DNA from: Azoarcus indigens
GTDB taxonomy: Bacteria > Pseudomonadota > Gammaproteobacteria > Burkholderiales > Rhodocyclaceae
Assembly: GCF_004361735.1 (NCBI RefSeq)
Contig: NZ_SNVV01000001.1
Span: forward strand, 496,001-560,000
Direction: 5' to 3'
Length of the DNA: 64,000 bases
Below the pieces are notes generated by a model. It made no database searches, had not been told where the DNA came from, and worked only from the letters and a program-made list of their open reading frames with translations. Shown one piece after another: positions 48,876 to 57,993 of the stretch. The number at the start of each line of letters is the position of its first letter. Within the stretch, counting starts at the first letter, position 1. The position numbers were made by a program, and so were the translations under genes.

Positions 48876-49754
48876 ATGAAAAAGCGCACTCCCCCGCCCG
48901 CCGATGCCGCACCGTCCGCCGCCGGCACCGCCGCGCCCGGCGCGATAGACGCCGACCCCTGGACCGACCTGCGCCGCTACACCGCCGCCCGGCTCGCCCT
49001 CGGCCGCGCCGGCGCCAGCCTGCCCACCGCCGAGGTGCTGCGCTTCGGCCTCGCCCACGCCAAGGCGCGCGACGCGGTGCACCTGGCGCTGGACGCCGGG
49101 GCGCTGCAGGCCGCGCTCGCCGCCGACGGCTGCGCCACCCTGCGCGCCCACAGCGCCGCCGCCGACCGCGGCAGCTATCTCGCCCGCCCCGACCTCGGCC
49201 GCAAGCTCGCCGCCGACAGCGCCGCCGCGCTGCGCGCCCAGGCCGGACCGGCCGGCTGCGACCTGCTGCTGGTGATCGGCGACGGCCTGTCCTCGCTCGC
49301 CGTCGAGCGCAATGCCCGCGCGCTGGTCGCCGAGATCCGCCGCGGCCTGCCCGCCGGCTGGACGCTGGGCCCGGTAGTGGTCGCCACCCAGGCGCGCGTC
49401 GCCCTCGCCGATGAGATCGGCCAGGCGCTGGGCGCCCGCCTGGTGGCGATGCTGATCGGCGAACGCCCCGGCCTCAGCTCGCCCGACAGCCTCGGCCTCT
49501 ACCTCACCTGGGCGCCCCGGCCTGGCCGCAGCGACGCCCAGCGCAACTGCATTTCCAATATCCGCCCGGAAGGGCTGGGCCACGCCGAGGCCGCGCGCCG
49601 GCTGTGGTGGCTGTGCCTGGAAGCACGCCGCCTCGGCCTCACCGGCGTGGCGCTCAAGGACAACAGCGAGGGCGCGCTGCCCGGCGCCGGCACGCCGCTG
49701 GCGCTGCCGGCCGCAGCCTCGGCCCCGGACACCGGCACACAGGACAAGCCGTAA
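48876..49754 (+). CDS. eutC: Ethanolamine ammonia-lyase small subunit EutC
   Basis: The small subunit of ethanolamine ammonia-lyase, helping to bind cobalamin. The 292-residue protein begins at 48876 (MKKRT). It shows DPWTDLRRYTAARLALGRAG, FGLAHAKARDAVH, LLLVIGDGLSS, ARVALADEIGQALGA, ERPGLSSPDSLGLYLTWAP and NCISNIRPEGLGH. Length is normal; the N-terminal ~25 and C-terminal ~25 residues are Ala/Pro-rich and variable. Confidence 0.96.
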   Translation: MKKRTPPPADAAPSAAGTAAPGAIDADPWTDLRRYTAARLALGRAGASLPTAEVLRFGLAHAKARDAVHLALDAGALQAALAADGCATLRAHSAAADRGSYLARPDLGRKLAADSAAALRAQAGPAGCDLLLVIGDGLSSLAVERNARALVAEIRRGLPAGWTLGPVVVATQARVALADEIGQALGARLVAMLIGERPGLSSPDSLGLYLTWAPRPGRSDAQRNCISNIRPEGLGHAEAARRLWWLCLEARRLGLTGVALKDNSEGALPGAGTPLALPAAASAPDTGTQDKP

Positions 49755-49892
49755 ACAAGACCGGCGGACCGCAGGCGCGGACCAGCCCGGCAGTGGAGGT
49801 GACGCAGGTGGGTGACGGTGCGGCCATGCCGCCTTGATGCCCGAAGGCGCGAGGAATTCCCCTCGCCGAATCGACGAAATGGAGTACCGCCA

Positions 49893-50768
49893 ATGAACCG
49901 CAGAACCTGGACCCTTTCCATCGCCGCGCTGTCGGCCGCCTTCCTCGGCGCCTGCGCGAGCTCGCCCACCGGTACCGCCGGCATCGACAACAGCGCCATC
50001 GGCAAGCCGGAATTCCGCGAGCATGTGAAGACCTACGGCCTGGTCTACCGCCTGCCCAAGGACGTCACCGACGTGCTCGACGCCAAGATCACCACCCCGC
50101 TGCAGCAGAACCTGCTGCGCCTGGGGCTGAACGCCGAGGCCAACACCTTCAACCTGCCGCACGTCACCGTGGTGCACATCCACAGCGCCGACCCGGCCAC
50201 GCCGAAGAAGATGCTGGCCGCGCTGCCGGCGCTGCCGCCGGTGCTGGACGGCGTGGTGCTGAAGGGCTTCTACACCACCGAGGCGGCCAAGGGCGCCGGC
50301 CACCCCTGGTGGCTGGACCTGGGCATCGTCAAGAGCGGCCCCGCCTTCGACAACATGATGGCCTTCAACACCCGCGCCACCGCCGCCTTCGCGCCGCTGC
50401 GCGACGGCCCGCTGCCGCGGGTGACCGGCCCGGTCTACGCCAAGATGGGCGACGCCGGCAAGGAGCTGGTGCGGACCGTGGGCGTGAGCGGCGTGAACGT
50501 GGTCAAGGACGGCAAGGAGCTGCGCAGCCACAACCCGCACAACACGCTGGTCTACAGCATGGCGATGTTCACCCCGCAGCTGCAGGCCTCGATGGACCAG
50601 GTGGCGGCGGACTTCAACAAGGTGCTGCCGGACGGCATCACCACCTCGTTCAAGAACGTCTCCATCGTCGAACTCGCCTTCTCCGGTAACGTGCTGCGCG
50701 AGATCTACCGGATCAGCCTGGAAGACGGTTCGGTGTACGACGTGGCGACCGGCCAGAAACTGCGCTGA
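49893..50768 (+). CDS. Putative lipoprotein with 2H-phosphoesterase-like motifs
   Basis: A 291-residue secreted protein. The signal ends in a lipobox (AALSAAFLGACASSP), implying acylation at that Cys. Two HxT-type motifs are seen: LPHVTVVHIHS near residue 88 and NPHNTLVYSM near residue 217. This pattern occurs in 2H phosphoesterases (2'-5' RNA ligase/cyclic phosphodiesterase superfamily), which use paired His residues. I do not recognise a named family. It stands alone after eutC, with its own ribosome site (GGAG), and ends at a strong hairpin. Confidence 0.6.
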   Translation: MNRRTWTLSIAALSAAFLGACASSPTGTAGIDNSAIGKPEFREHVKTYGLVYRLPKDVTDVLDAKITTPLQQNLLRLGLNAEANTFNLPHVTVVHIHSADPATPKKMLAALPALPPVLDGVVLKGFYTTEAAKGAGHPWWLDLGIVKSGPAFDNMMAFNTRATAAFAPLRDGPLPRVTGPVYAKMGDAGKELVRTVGVSGVNVVKDGKELRSHNPHNTLVYSMAMFTPQLQASMDQVAADFNKVLPDGITTSFKNVSIVELAFSGNVLREIYRISLEDGSVYDVATGQKLR

Positions 50769-50796
50769 GCGGCAACCGCGGGGAAGCCCTTCCCCG

Positions 50797-50827
50797 CCGG
50801 CCACGGCCCCAGGGCGGCCGTGGCCGG
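50797..50827. terminator. GC-rich hairpin between convergent lipoprotein and lipocalin genes
   Basis: CCGGCCACGGCC pairs perfectly with GGCCGTGGCCGG over 12 bp around a 7-nt loop, in the 118-bp convergent spacer. No T run follows, but the symmetrical position fits bidirectional termination. Confidence 0.6.
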
Positions 50828-50886
50828 CACCCGATTGCGGCCGAAATCGCCTGCCGCCGCAGGCAGCCGGGCGCCGGGGGCGCGGC

Positions 50887-51462
50887 TCAATCCAGGCGCT
50901 GCTCGGTGTAGCGCAGGCCGCCGAGGTCGTAGCCCTGGTCGCGCGCCGCCTGGCGGGCCTTCTCCAGCACGTCCAGCGGCATCGCCGGGGTGCGGGAGAG
51001 TATCCACAGGTACTTGCGCTCCGGATCGCCGACCACCGCCCAGCGGTAGTCGGGCGCCAGGCCGATGATCCAGTAGTCGCCGCTGAAGGGCCAGAAGAAG
51101 CTCACCCGCAGCTTGGCGCCGCCGCTGTCCTCCACCACCCGCGCCGTCCCTTCGGCCTCGTCGAAGCCCTTGTCGGTGCGGCAGCGGTTCAGCACCCGGA
51201 TGCGGCCATCCTCGCGCAGCGAGTAATCGGCGGTGACGTCGCCGACGCAGTTGCGCTGGAAGAACATCGGAAAGCGGGCAATCTCGTACCACTTGCCCAG
51301 GTAACGCTCCAGCTCCACCGCCGCCACCGTCTGTACCGGCGGGGTTTCCTCCGCCGCCCCTGCGCTCCCCGGCGCCATCATCAGCAGGCTGGTGCAAAGC
51401 GCCCCAGCGACCTTGCGGCCTGTTTTCCACCGTCCCGTGCAAACCCCGCCAGCGTGCCTCAT
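50887..51462 (-). CDS. blc: Bacterial lipocalin (Blc-like)
   Basis: A 191-residue lipocalin binding hydrophobic ligands in the envelope. The start at 51462 follows GGAGAGGGAG. A signal sequence (VAGALCTSLLMMAPGSAGAA) precedes the lipocalin core: LERYLGKWYEIARFPMFFQRNC (with GxWYE), VTADYSLREDGRIRVLNRC, VSFFWPFSGDYWIIGL, YRWAVVGDPERKYLWILSRTP. No lipobox Cys was found, so unlike E. coli Blc it may be soluble in the periplasm. Confidence 0.9.
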   Translation of the reverse strand: MRHAGGVCTGRWKTGRKVAGALCTSLLMMAPGSAGAAEETPPVQTVAAVELERYLGKWYEIARFPMFFQRNCVGDVTADYSLREDGRIRVLNRCRTDKGFDEAEGTARVVEDSGGAKLRVSFFWPFSGDYWIIGLAPDYRWAVVGDPERKYLWILSRTPAMPLDVLEKARQAARDQGYDLGGLRYTEQRLD

Positions 51463-51606
51463 GACTCCCTCTCCTTGCAGGCTTTCCATACTTGCACCAT
51501 CGGAGTGCGAGGTACCCGCCGGGTTCCGGCTCCGCCGCAACCAGAAGACAACCCACACGCGCTGACACGTGGTAAAAACCGCCACGAGCCCCCCTCCCCC
51601 TCCACC

Positions 51607-54600
51607 ATGGACACTTCCCGCGCGCCCTCCTCCCTGCCTGAGCAGCTCATGCCAAGGGCCGGCGACGGCCCGGCCAGTTACGCCGCCGGCGCGCGCATCG
51701 GCAGCTACACCGTAGAGGACGTGCTATATACCAGCAGCCGCAGCCAGGTCGTGCGAGCGCAGGATCCGCGGGGCGAACGCGTCATCCTCAAGCTGCTGTC
51801 GCCACCGCTGCCGGAAGTACGCCAGTTGGGGCGCTTCCGCCATGAGTTCGAACTCGCCCGCCGCTTCCATCACCCGGCGGTGCTGCGCCCGCTGCGGCTG
51901 GACAGCGATGGCGGCCGGCTCTACCTGGTACTGCCGGACGATGACGCGGTGGCGCTGCGCCAGCGCCTCGCCGACGGCCCGCTGGATTCCACCGCCGCGC
52001 TGGAGATGGCGCTGACGCTGGTGGATGCGCTGGCGGAAGTACACGCGGCCGGTGTCATCCACCGCGACATCTCGCCAGGCAACATCCTGCTGGCCGGCGG
52101 CGACCACCGCCACGCCCTGCTGGCCGACTTCGGCATTGCCGCCGAAATCGCCGCCGAGCGCCCCCTGGCGCCGCGCGCCGACGAACTGGAAGGCACGCTG
52201 AGCTGCATGGCGCCGGAGCAGACCGGGCGCATGAACCGCGATGTCGACTACCGCAGCGACTTCTACGGCCTGGGCGCCAGCCTGTTCGAGGCCGTCACCG
52301 GCCAGCCGCCCTTCATCTTCCGCGACGCCGCCGAGGCCGCCCACGCCCACCTGGCGCGCACCGCGCCGGCGGCGGACTTCGTCGAGCCCGGCGTGTATCC
52401 GCCGCTGTCGGCCATCATCGCCCGCCTGCTCGCCAAGGAGCCGGACGCCCGCTACCAGAGCCACGACGGCCTGCGCCGCGACCTGCAGCGCGCCCTCGCC
52501 GGCCTGCAGGCCGGCGACCCGCTGCCCGGCTTCGTCGCCGGCGACGGCGACCTCGCCGAACGCTTCCAGCTCTCCGGCCGGCTCTATGGCCGGGAGGACG
52601 AAATCCGCCTCATCGCCCGCAGCTTCGAGGCCGCCGCCAGCGGCGTCGCCCGCCTGCTCGCGATCTCCGGCTTCTCCGGCATCGGCAAGACGGCACTGGT
52701 GCGCCAGGCTCAGCGCAGCCTGCTGGCCCAGCGCGGCAGCTTCGCCAGCGGCAAGTTCAACCAGTTCGGCCGCCACATCCCCTACGGCGGCTTCATCGAC
52801 GCCCTGCGCCAGCGCGCCCGCCAGATCCTCGCCCTGTCGCCGCACGCCCGCGGCCGCTGGCAGGAAAGGCTGTGCCAGACGCTGGGCGCCAACGCCCGCA
52901 TCGTCACCGACGCGGTACCGGAATTCGCCCGCCTGCTCGGCCCATTGCCGGGCGTGGAGCGGCTGGAGCCGAACGAGGCGGAGAACCGCTTCCTGCTCGC
53001 CATCCGCCTCTGCCTGGGCGCCCTCGCCCATGCCGACGAGCCGCTCACTCTCTTCCTCGACGACCTGCAGTGGGCCGACCCGGCCTCCCGCCGGCTGCTG
53101 CGCGAAATCGCCCAGGACAGCGGCCTGCACCACGTGCTGGTGGTGATCGCCTACCGCGACAACGAGGTGCCGCCCGGCCATCCCTTCGCCGCCGACCTGG
53201 AGGAGTTCGCCAACCTGGGCGAGCGTTACGTCGCCATCGAGGTGGCGCCGCTGACGCCGGGCGACGTCGCCCGCCTGTTCGCCGACAGCCACCTGCACCC
53301 GGCCCACCGGGTGGAAGAGCTGGCCGCGCTGTGCCACGCCAAGACCGCCGGCAACCCCTTCTTCCTGCGCAACTTCGTGGACGACCTCTACACCCGCGGC
53401 CTGATCCGGCGCGAAGCCTCCGGCCGCGGCTGGACCTGGGACAGCAGCGAAGTCGCCACCGTCGCCATCGCCGACAACGTGGTGGAGCTGCTGCTCAGCC
53501 GCCTGCGCCGGCTGCCCGACGGCGCCCGCGACGCCCTCACCGCGGCCGCCTTTCTCGGCGCCACCTTCGACCTCGGCACCCTGGCCACCGTGCTGGAGCG
53601 CTCCGCCTGCGACACCGCCGGCCTGCTGGCGCCGGTACTCGCCGCCCAGCTGCTGGTGCCCGCCAGCGAGCTCTACCGCTACGCCCCGCGCCTGAGTGCG
53701 GACGAGAGCGACGGCACCGACGTGCGCTACGCCTTCGCCCACGACCGTATTCAGGAAGCCGCTTACGCCCTGGTGCCCACCGCCGGGCGCGCCGCCCTGC
53801 ACCTGCGCATCGGCCGCCTGCTGCTCGCCCGCCTGGGCGAACCGCCGCCCTTCGAGGTGGTGAACCACCTCAACGCCGGCCGCGGGCTGATCGCCGCCGG
53901 CGAGGAGCGCCAGCGGCTCGCGCACTGGAACGCCGAAGCCTCCCGCCAGGCCGCCGAGGCGGGGGCCTTCGACCTTGCCGCCGACTACGCCGACACCGCG
54001 CTTGCCGACCTGCCGGAAACCCACTGGCACAGCCTGCCCGAGCAACGGCTGGCGCTGCAGGTGCACGCCGCCCGCATGGCCGCCCTCGCCGGCCGGCCGC
54101 AGCGCATGGAAGCCCTGCTGGACGACGGCCTGCGGCACGCCGCCGACGCCACCGCCGAAGCCCGCCTGCAGGAGGTGCGCATCGAATCCTTCTACGCCTC
54201 CGGCAAGCTCAACGAGACCCTGGCCCAGGGCCTGGAAGCGCTGGCCCTGCTGGGCGTGGAACTGCCGCGCGCCGACGACCTCGCCGCCACCACCGCGCTG
54301 ATCGCCGCCTGCCGCGACGAAGTCGCCGCCCTCGGCCTGGAGGCGCTGGCCGAACTGCCACCGATGACCGAGGCCGCGCCGCTGCGCCAGCTCTCCATCG
54401 TCACCCGCATGACGGCCGCCGCCTACATTGCCCGCCCCGCCCTGCTGCCGCTGCTCACCGTGCTGCAGATCCGGCTGATGAAGGCCCACGGCCATCTGCC
54501 GGCGGCGCTCTCCGCCTACTCGGTGCTGGGCCTGTTGTGCGCCGAAATGCTGGGCGACTACGACTTCGGCTGCCGCGTCGGCCGCATGTCCATGCAGCTG

Positions 54601-57024
54601 GTGGAGCGCCACGGCTGGCGGCCGGCCTATGCCCACGCCAGCTTTTCCTACAACGCCTTCCTGCGCCACTGGGTGGAACCGCTGGCCGGCAGCCTGCCGG
54701 GGCTGATGGAAACCCACCGCAACGGCATCGAGTTCGGCAACCTGCGCCACGCCGGCCTCAGCCTGTACGTGCATGACTACCACGCCTTCCTCGCCGGCCG
54801 GCCGCTGGCGGAGCTGGAGGCGCAGCTGGAAGAACATGCGGCAGTGCTGGTGCGCATCCGCCAACCGGTGGCGGCGGACTACCTCTCGGTGCTGCGCGCC
54901 ACCGTCGCCGAACTGCGCTCGCCGCGCCTGCCGGAGCGGCCGCTGGAAGGCGGCGGCTTCTCTGCCGCCCGGCTGGAGGAGGCCTACGCCGCCCGCGGCG
55001 ACCGCACCGGCCTGATGTTCCTGCACGCCTTCCGCGCCCTGCTGCACTTCCTCGCCGGCCGCTACCAGGAAGCGCTGGCCGCCGGCCATGCGGCCGCCGA
55101 CCACTTCTCCGCCGGCCGCGGCATGCACATGGTGCCCACGGTGGAGTTCATCCGCGCGGTCGCCGGCCTGCGTCACGCCAGCGCCGGCGACGAGAGCGCG
55201 CTATCCGAAGCCAGGCGGGTGCGCAGCCGCTTCGCCCAGCTGAATGGCGTCAATCCCCATACCTTCGCGGCCAAGTGCCATCTGCTGGACGCGGAGATCG
55301 CCCGCTTCCGTGGCGACGAAGGCGCCGACGGCGCCCACATCGCCTACGCCCTGGCCGCCTCTGCCGCCCATGCCGCGCCCGGCGGCACCCTGCTGGACGC
55401 CGGCCTTGCCGCCTGGCTGCTGGGCACCCATCGCCAGTCCCGCCTGCCGGCCGGCAGCAGCGATCCGGCGCTGGGCGAAGCACGGGTGCAGTTCCTGCAC
55501 TGGGGCGCGGAGGCCCTGGCCGCGCGCATACGGCCGGTGGGCATGGATGCCGAGACCGTGGTTCAGGGCACCCCGGCCAACGCCATCGACCTCAGCAGCC
55601 TGATGAAGGCGGTGCAGGCCATCACCGCCGAAACCGACCTGCCGCAGCTGCTCAACCGCCTGCTGCGGGTGGTGGGCGAGAACGCCGGCGCCCGCCGCGC
55701 CGCCGTCATCCTCAGCCAGCGCGGCGGCTGGGTGCTGGCCGCAGACAGCGCCTCCGGCGCGGCCGGGGCCAGTGCCGGCACGCCGCTGGAACAGTGCGGC
55801 GACCGCTTGCCGCTGGGTTTGCTGCGCACGGTGCTCGCCACCGGAGAAAGCGTACTGATCGAGGACGCCGCCCACGACCAGGACTGGGCTGCCGATCCCT
55901 ATCTGCACGCCCACGGTGCCCGCTCGGTGCTGGGCGTGGCACTGCAGCACCAGGGCCGCATCGTCGGCGCGCTGTGCCTGGAAAACGACGCCATAGGCGG
56001 CGTGTTCACCGCCGGCCGCAGCCAGTTCCTGGAGCTGCTGTCCGGCAACATCGCCGGCGCGGTGGACAACGCCCGCCTCTACGACCAGCTGCGCGAACTG
56101 GCCTCCAGCCTGGAGCGCAGGGTGGCCCAGCGCACCCGCGAACTGAGCGCCAGCGAACGCCAGCTGCGCACCATCCTCGACAAGGCACCGGTGCCGATGA
56201 CCATCACCCGCCGCGCCGACGCGGTACTGGTCTACCTCAACCCGGAAGGCGAGCGCTTCAGCGGCCTGAGCGAAGACGAGGTGGTCGGCCGCCCGGCGCT
56301 GAGCTTCTACCGCGACCCGGCCGACCGTGAACGCATGATGCGCAGCTACAAGGCCGCCGGCTCGGTGAAGGACCACGAGCTGTGCCTGCGCATGAATGAC
56401 GGCAGCGAACGCTGGGTGATCGTCTCCATCGTGCCGATCCACTACGACGGCGAGGCCGCCGACCTGGCGACCATGGTGGACATCACCGAGCGCAAGCGCA
56501 TGGAGCTGGAGCTGCACCGCCTGGCCACCACCGACCCGCTCACCGGCATCGCCAACCGCCGCCGCTTCTTCGAGCAGGCCCAGCACGAGGTCGCCCGCGC
56601 CCACCGCTACGGCAATCCGCTGGCCCTCGTCATGCTGGACATCGACCGCTTCAAGACCGTCAACGACAACCACGGCCACGCCGCCGGCGACCTCGCCCTG
56701 CGCGAAACCGCCCAGGCCTGCCAGGCGGAGATCCGCGAGCAGGATCTGCTCGGCCGCCTGGGCGGCGAGGAGTTCGCCATTCTGCTGCCGGAGACCTCGC
56801 CGCTGGCGGCAGAGGCGCTGGCCGAGCGGCTGCGCGAGCGCGTCGCCGCACTGGCGCCGGTTGCCGACAACGGCCTGCAGCTGCAGCTCACCGCCAGCTT
56901 CGGTGTCACAGAACTCGGCACTGGCGAGGCGCTGGACCGCTTCCTGGCACGGGCGGACGCCGCGCTGTACGACGCCAAGCACGCCGGCCGCAACCAGGTG
57001 CGCTGCCGCCGGCCAGGGGGGTGA
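51607..57024 (+). CDS. Giant Ser/Thr kinase - AAA ATPase - GAF - PAS - GGDEF fusion protein
   Basis: A 1805-residue cytosolic signalling protein. Domains in order: a Ser/Thr kinase (about 30-295; HRDISPGNIL near residue 152 and ADFGIA); a STAND-type ATPase (about 330-700; Walker A GFSGIGKTAL near 357, LTLFLDDLQWADP as Walker B); a long helical TPR-like region to ~1300; GAF (~1330-1490); PAS with PAC (~1515-1635); and diguanylate cyclase (~1640-1800). The last has GGEEF at ~1719-1723 and an RxxD inhibitory site (REQD) five residues earlier. It would make c-di-GMP. Similar kinase-ATPase proteins often end in a histidine kinase; here a GGDEF takes that place. The start at 51607 is chosen for the proper kinase N-terminus. 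Confidence 0.9.
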   Translation: MDTSRAPSSLPEQLMPRAGDGPASYAAGARIGSYTVEDVLYTSSRSQVVRAQDPRGERVILKLLSPPLPEVRQLGRFRHEFELARRFHHPAVLRPLRLDSDGGRLYLVLPDDDAVALRQRLADGPLDSTAALEMALTLVDALAEVHAAGVIHRDISPGNILLAGGDHRHALLADFGIAAEIAAERPLAPRADELEGTLSCMAPEQTGRMNRDVDYRSDFYGLGASLFEAVTGQPPFIFRDAAEAAHAHLARTAPAADFVEPGVYPPLSAIIARLLAKEPDARYQSHDGLRRDLQRALAGLQAGDPLPGFVAGDGDLAERFQLSGRLYGREDEIRLIARSFEAAASGVARLLAISGFSGIGKTALVRQAQRSLLAQRGSFASGKFNQFGRHIPYGGFIDALRQRARQILALSPHARGRWQERLCQTLGANARIVTDAVPEFARLLGPLPGVERLEPNEAENRFLLAIRLCLGALAHADEPLTLFLDDLQWADPASRRLLREIAQDSGLHHVLVVIAYRDNEVPPGHPFAADLEEFANLGERYVAIEVAPLTPGDVARLFADSHLHPAHRVEELAALCHAKTAGNPFFLRNFVDDLYTRGLIRREASGRGWTWDSSEVATVAIADNVVELLLSRLRRLPDGARDALTAAAFLGATFDLGTLATVLERSACDTAGLLAPVLAAQLLVPASELYRYAPRLSADESDGTDVRYAFAHDRIQEAAYALVPTAGRAALHLRIGRLLLARLGEPPPFEVVNHLNAGRGLIAAGEERQRLAHWNAEASRQAAEAGAFDLAADYADTALADLPETHWHSLPEQRLALQVHAARMAALAGRPQRMEALLDDGLRHAADATAEARLQEVRIESFYASGKLNETLAQGLEALALLGVELPRADDLAATTALIAACRDEVAALGLEALAELPPMTEAAPLRQLSIVTRMTAAAYIARPALLPLLTVLQIRLMKAHGHLPAALSAYSVLGLLCAEMLGDYDFGCRVGRMSMQLVERHGWRPAYAHASFSYNAFLRHWVEPLAGSLPGLMETHRNGIEFGNLRHAGLSLYVHDYHAFLAGRPLAELEAQLEEHAAVLVRIRQPVAADYLSVLRATVAELRSPRLPERPLEGGGFSAARLEEAYAARGDRTGLMFLHAFRALLHFLAGRYQEALAAGHAAADHFSAGRGMHMVPTVEFIRAVAGLRHASAGDESALSEARRVRSRFAQLNGVNPHTFAAKCHLLDAEIARFRGDEGADGAHIAYALAASAAHAAPGGTLLDAGLAAWLLGTHRQSRLPAGSSDPALGEARVQFLHWGAEALAARIRPVGMDAETVVQGTPANAIDLSSLMKAVQAITAETDLPQLLNRLLRVVGENAGARRAAVILSQRGGWVLAADSASGAAGASAGTPLEQCGDRLPLGLLRTVLATGESVLIEDAAHDQDWAADPYLHAHGARSVLGVALQHQGRIVGALCLENDAIGGVFTAGRSQFLELLSGNIAGAVDNARLYDQLRELASSLERRVAQRTRELSASERQLRTILDKAPVPMTITRRADAVLVYLNPEGERFSGLSEDEVVGRPALSFYRDPADRERMMRSYKAAGSVKDHELCLRMNDGSERWVIVSIVPIHYDGEAADLATMVDITERKRMELELHRLATTDPLTGIANRRRFFEQAQHEVARAHRYGNPLALVMLDIDRFKTVNDNHGHAAGDLALRETAQACQAEIREQDLLGRLGGEEFAILLPETSPLAAEALAERLRERVAALAPVADNGLQLQLTASFGVTELGTGEALDRFLARADAALYDAKHAGRNQVRCRRPGG

Positions 57025-57114
57025 GAGGGCTTCCGCCCGAGGCGGTGGAGCAACTGGGCGGCTGCCGGGTCGCTTCTCTCCGCCACCCTTGAGCCGGAGT
57101 TGTTCACGGCAAAA

Positions 57115-57163
57115 CGCGAACACCGCGCTGACTGCGCCAATGGCGAGCCGCAGGGTGTTCGCG
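57115..57163. repeat. Inverted repeat in the kinase/flavin-reductase convergent spacer
   Basis: CGCGAACACC (57115-57124) and GGTGTTCGCG (57154-57163) are perfect 10-bp arms around 29 bases. It could form a terminator stem for one or both convergent genes; nothing else is seen in this 195-bp spacer. Confidence 0.5.
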
Positions 57164-57219
57164 TCCGAGGGAGCCCAGTCCTTCCGCGGCGGCGACTGCC
57201 CGCGCCGGCTAGGCCTCCC

Positions 57220-57906
57220 TCAGCGCCGGCCGGTTCCCAGCCGCGCCGCCGCCTTCTCCGGCGAGCCTTCCAGCCCGGCGCCGCCGTCGGTGCTCATCAC
57301 CGTCGGCAGGGTGAAGGTGTGATCCACCGAGGTGTAGTCGTGGTAGCCCAGCCGCGCCAGCGGGCGCACCTTGGGGATGTCGATGCGGCCGTCCTCCGTC
57401 ATCGCCCAGTCGGCCACATGCACCGCCACCACCCGGCCGAACACCACGTCCACCGTGCCCATCACGCCGTTGCCGGGAATGCGCAGGGTGTGCAGGTGTT
57501 CGCACTCGAAGTGGATGGGCGAGGCCGCCACCCGCGGCGGCCGCACCAGCCGCGATGGTGCCTTGGCGAGGCCGGCGCGCTCGAACTCGTCCACCTCCGG
57601 CGCCAGCTCCTCGGAGGTCAGATTCACCGCCTCGCGCAGGTCGTAGGTCGCCATGTTCCAGACGAACTGGCCGGTTTCCTCGGCATTGACCGTCGAATCC
57701 TTGCGCTTGCCGGTGCTGGTCTGGTTGGCGGAGAACATGACCATGGGCGGATCGAAGGTGATGTTCTGGAACTGGCTGAAGGGCGCGAGGTTGTCCACGC
57801 CGTCGCGCGAGGTGGTGGAGATCCAGCCTATGGGCCGCGGCACCACGCAGGACTTGAAGGGATCGTAGGGCAGGCCGTGGGGCAGGCGGCCGGGTTCGTA
57901 GTACAT
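57220..57906 (-). CDS. Flavin reductase-family protein (FMN-binding split barrel)
   Basis: A 228-residue protein of the flavin-reductase-like split-barrel family: PYDPFKSCVVPRPIGWISTTSRDGVDNLAPFS (cited as VVPRPIGWISTTSRDG, with NLAPFSQFQNITFDPPMVMF), and KDSTVNAEETGQFVWNMA. Members bind FMN and often supply reduced flavin to monooxygenases or have unknown oxidoreductase roles. It lies 87 bp after the LivK-like gene on the same strand and may be co-transcribed. Confidence 0.88.
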   Translation of the reverse strand: MYYEPGRLPHGLPYDPFKSCVVPRPIGWISTTSRDGVDNLAPFSQFQNITFDPPMVMFSANQTSTGKRKDSTVNAEETGQFVWNMATYDLREAVNLTSEELAPEVDEFERAGLAKAPSRLVRPPRVAASPIHFECEHLHTLRIPGNGVMGTVDVVFGRVVAVHVADWAMTEDGRIDIPKVRPLARLGYHDYTSVDHTFTLPTVMSTDGGAGLEGSPEKAAARLGTGRR

Positions 57907-57993
57907 GGGGAAATCCTCTGTTCGCCGTATGGGGGTCGGGGGTCTGGGGTGCTGGCGGGCCGCGGGAGCTGCGCCGCCGCCGGCCTGCGCCCG

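Noticed and set aside
45964-48879. 971-codon plus-strand frame across permease, DeoR and eutB
   Set aside because: It runs out of phase through three well-recognised genes and is Arg/Pro/Ala-rich low-complexity sequence.
47471-49754. Ethanolamine microcompartment (eut) locus
   Set aside because: No shell protein, EutE, EutG or EutA-like genes are present near eutBC.
51724-55176. 1150-codon open frame on the minus strand
   Set aside because: It is antisense to the giant kinase gene, Gln/Ala/Gly-rich and without domain motifs; a high-GC shadow frame.
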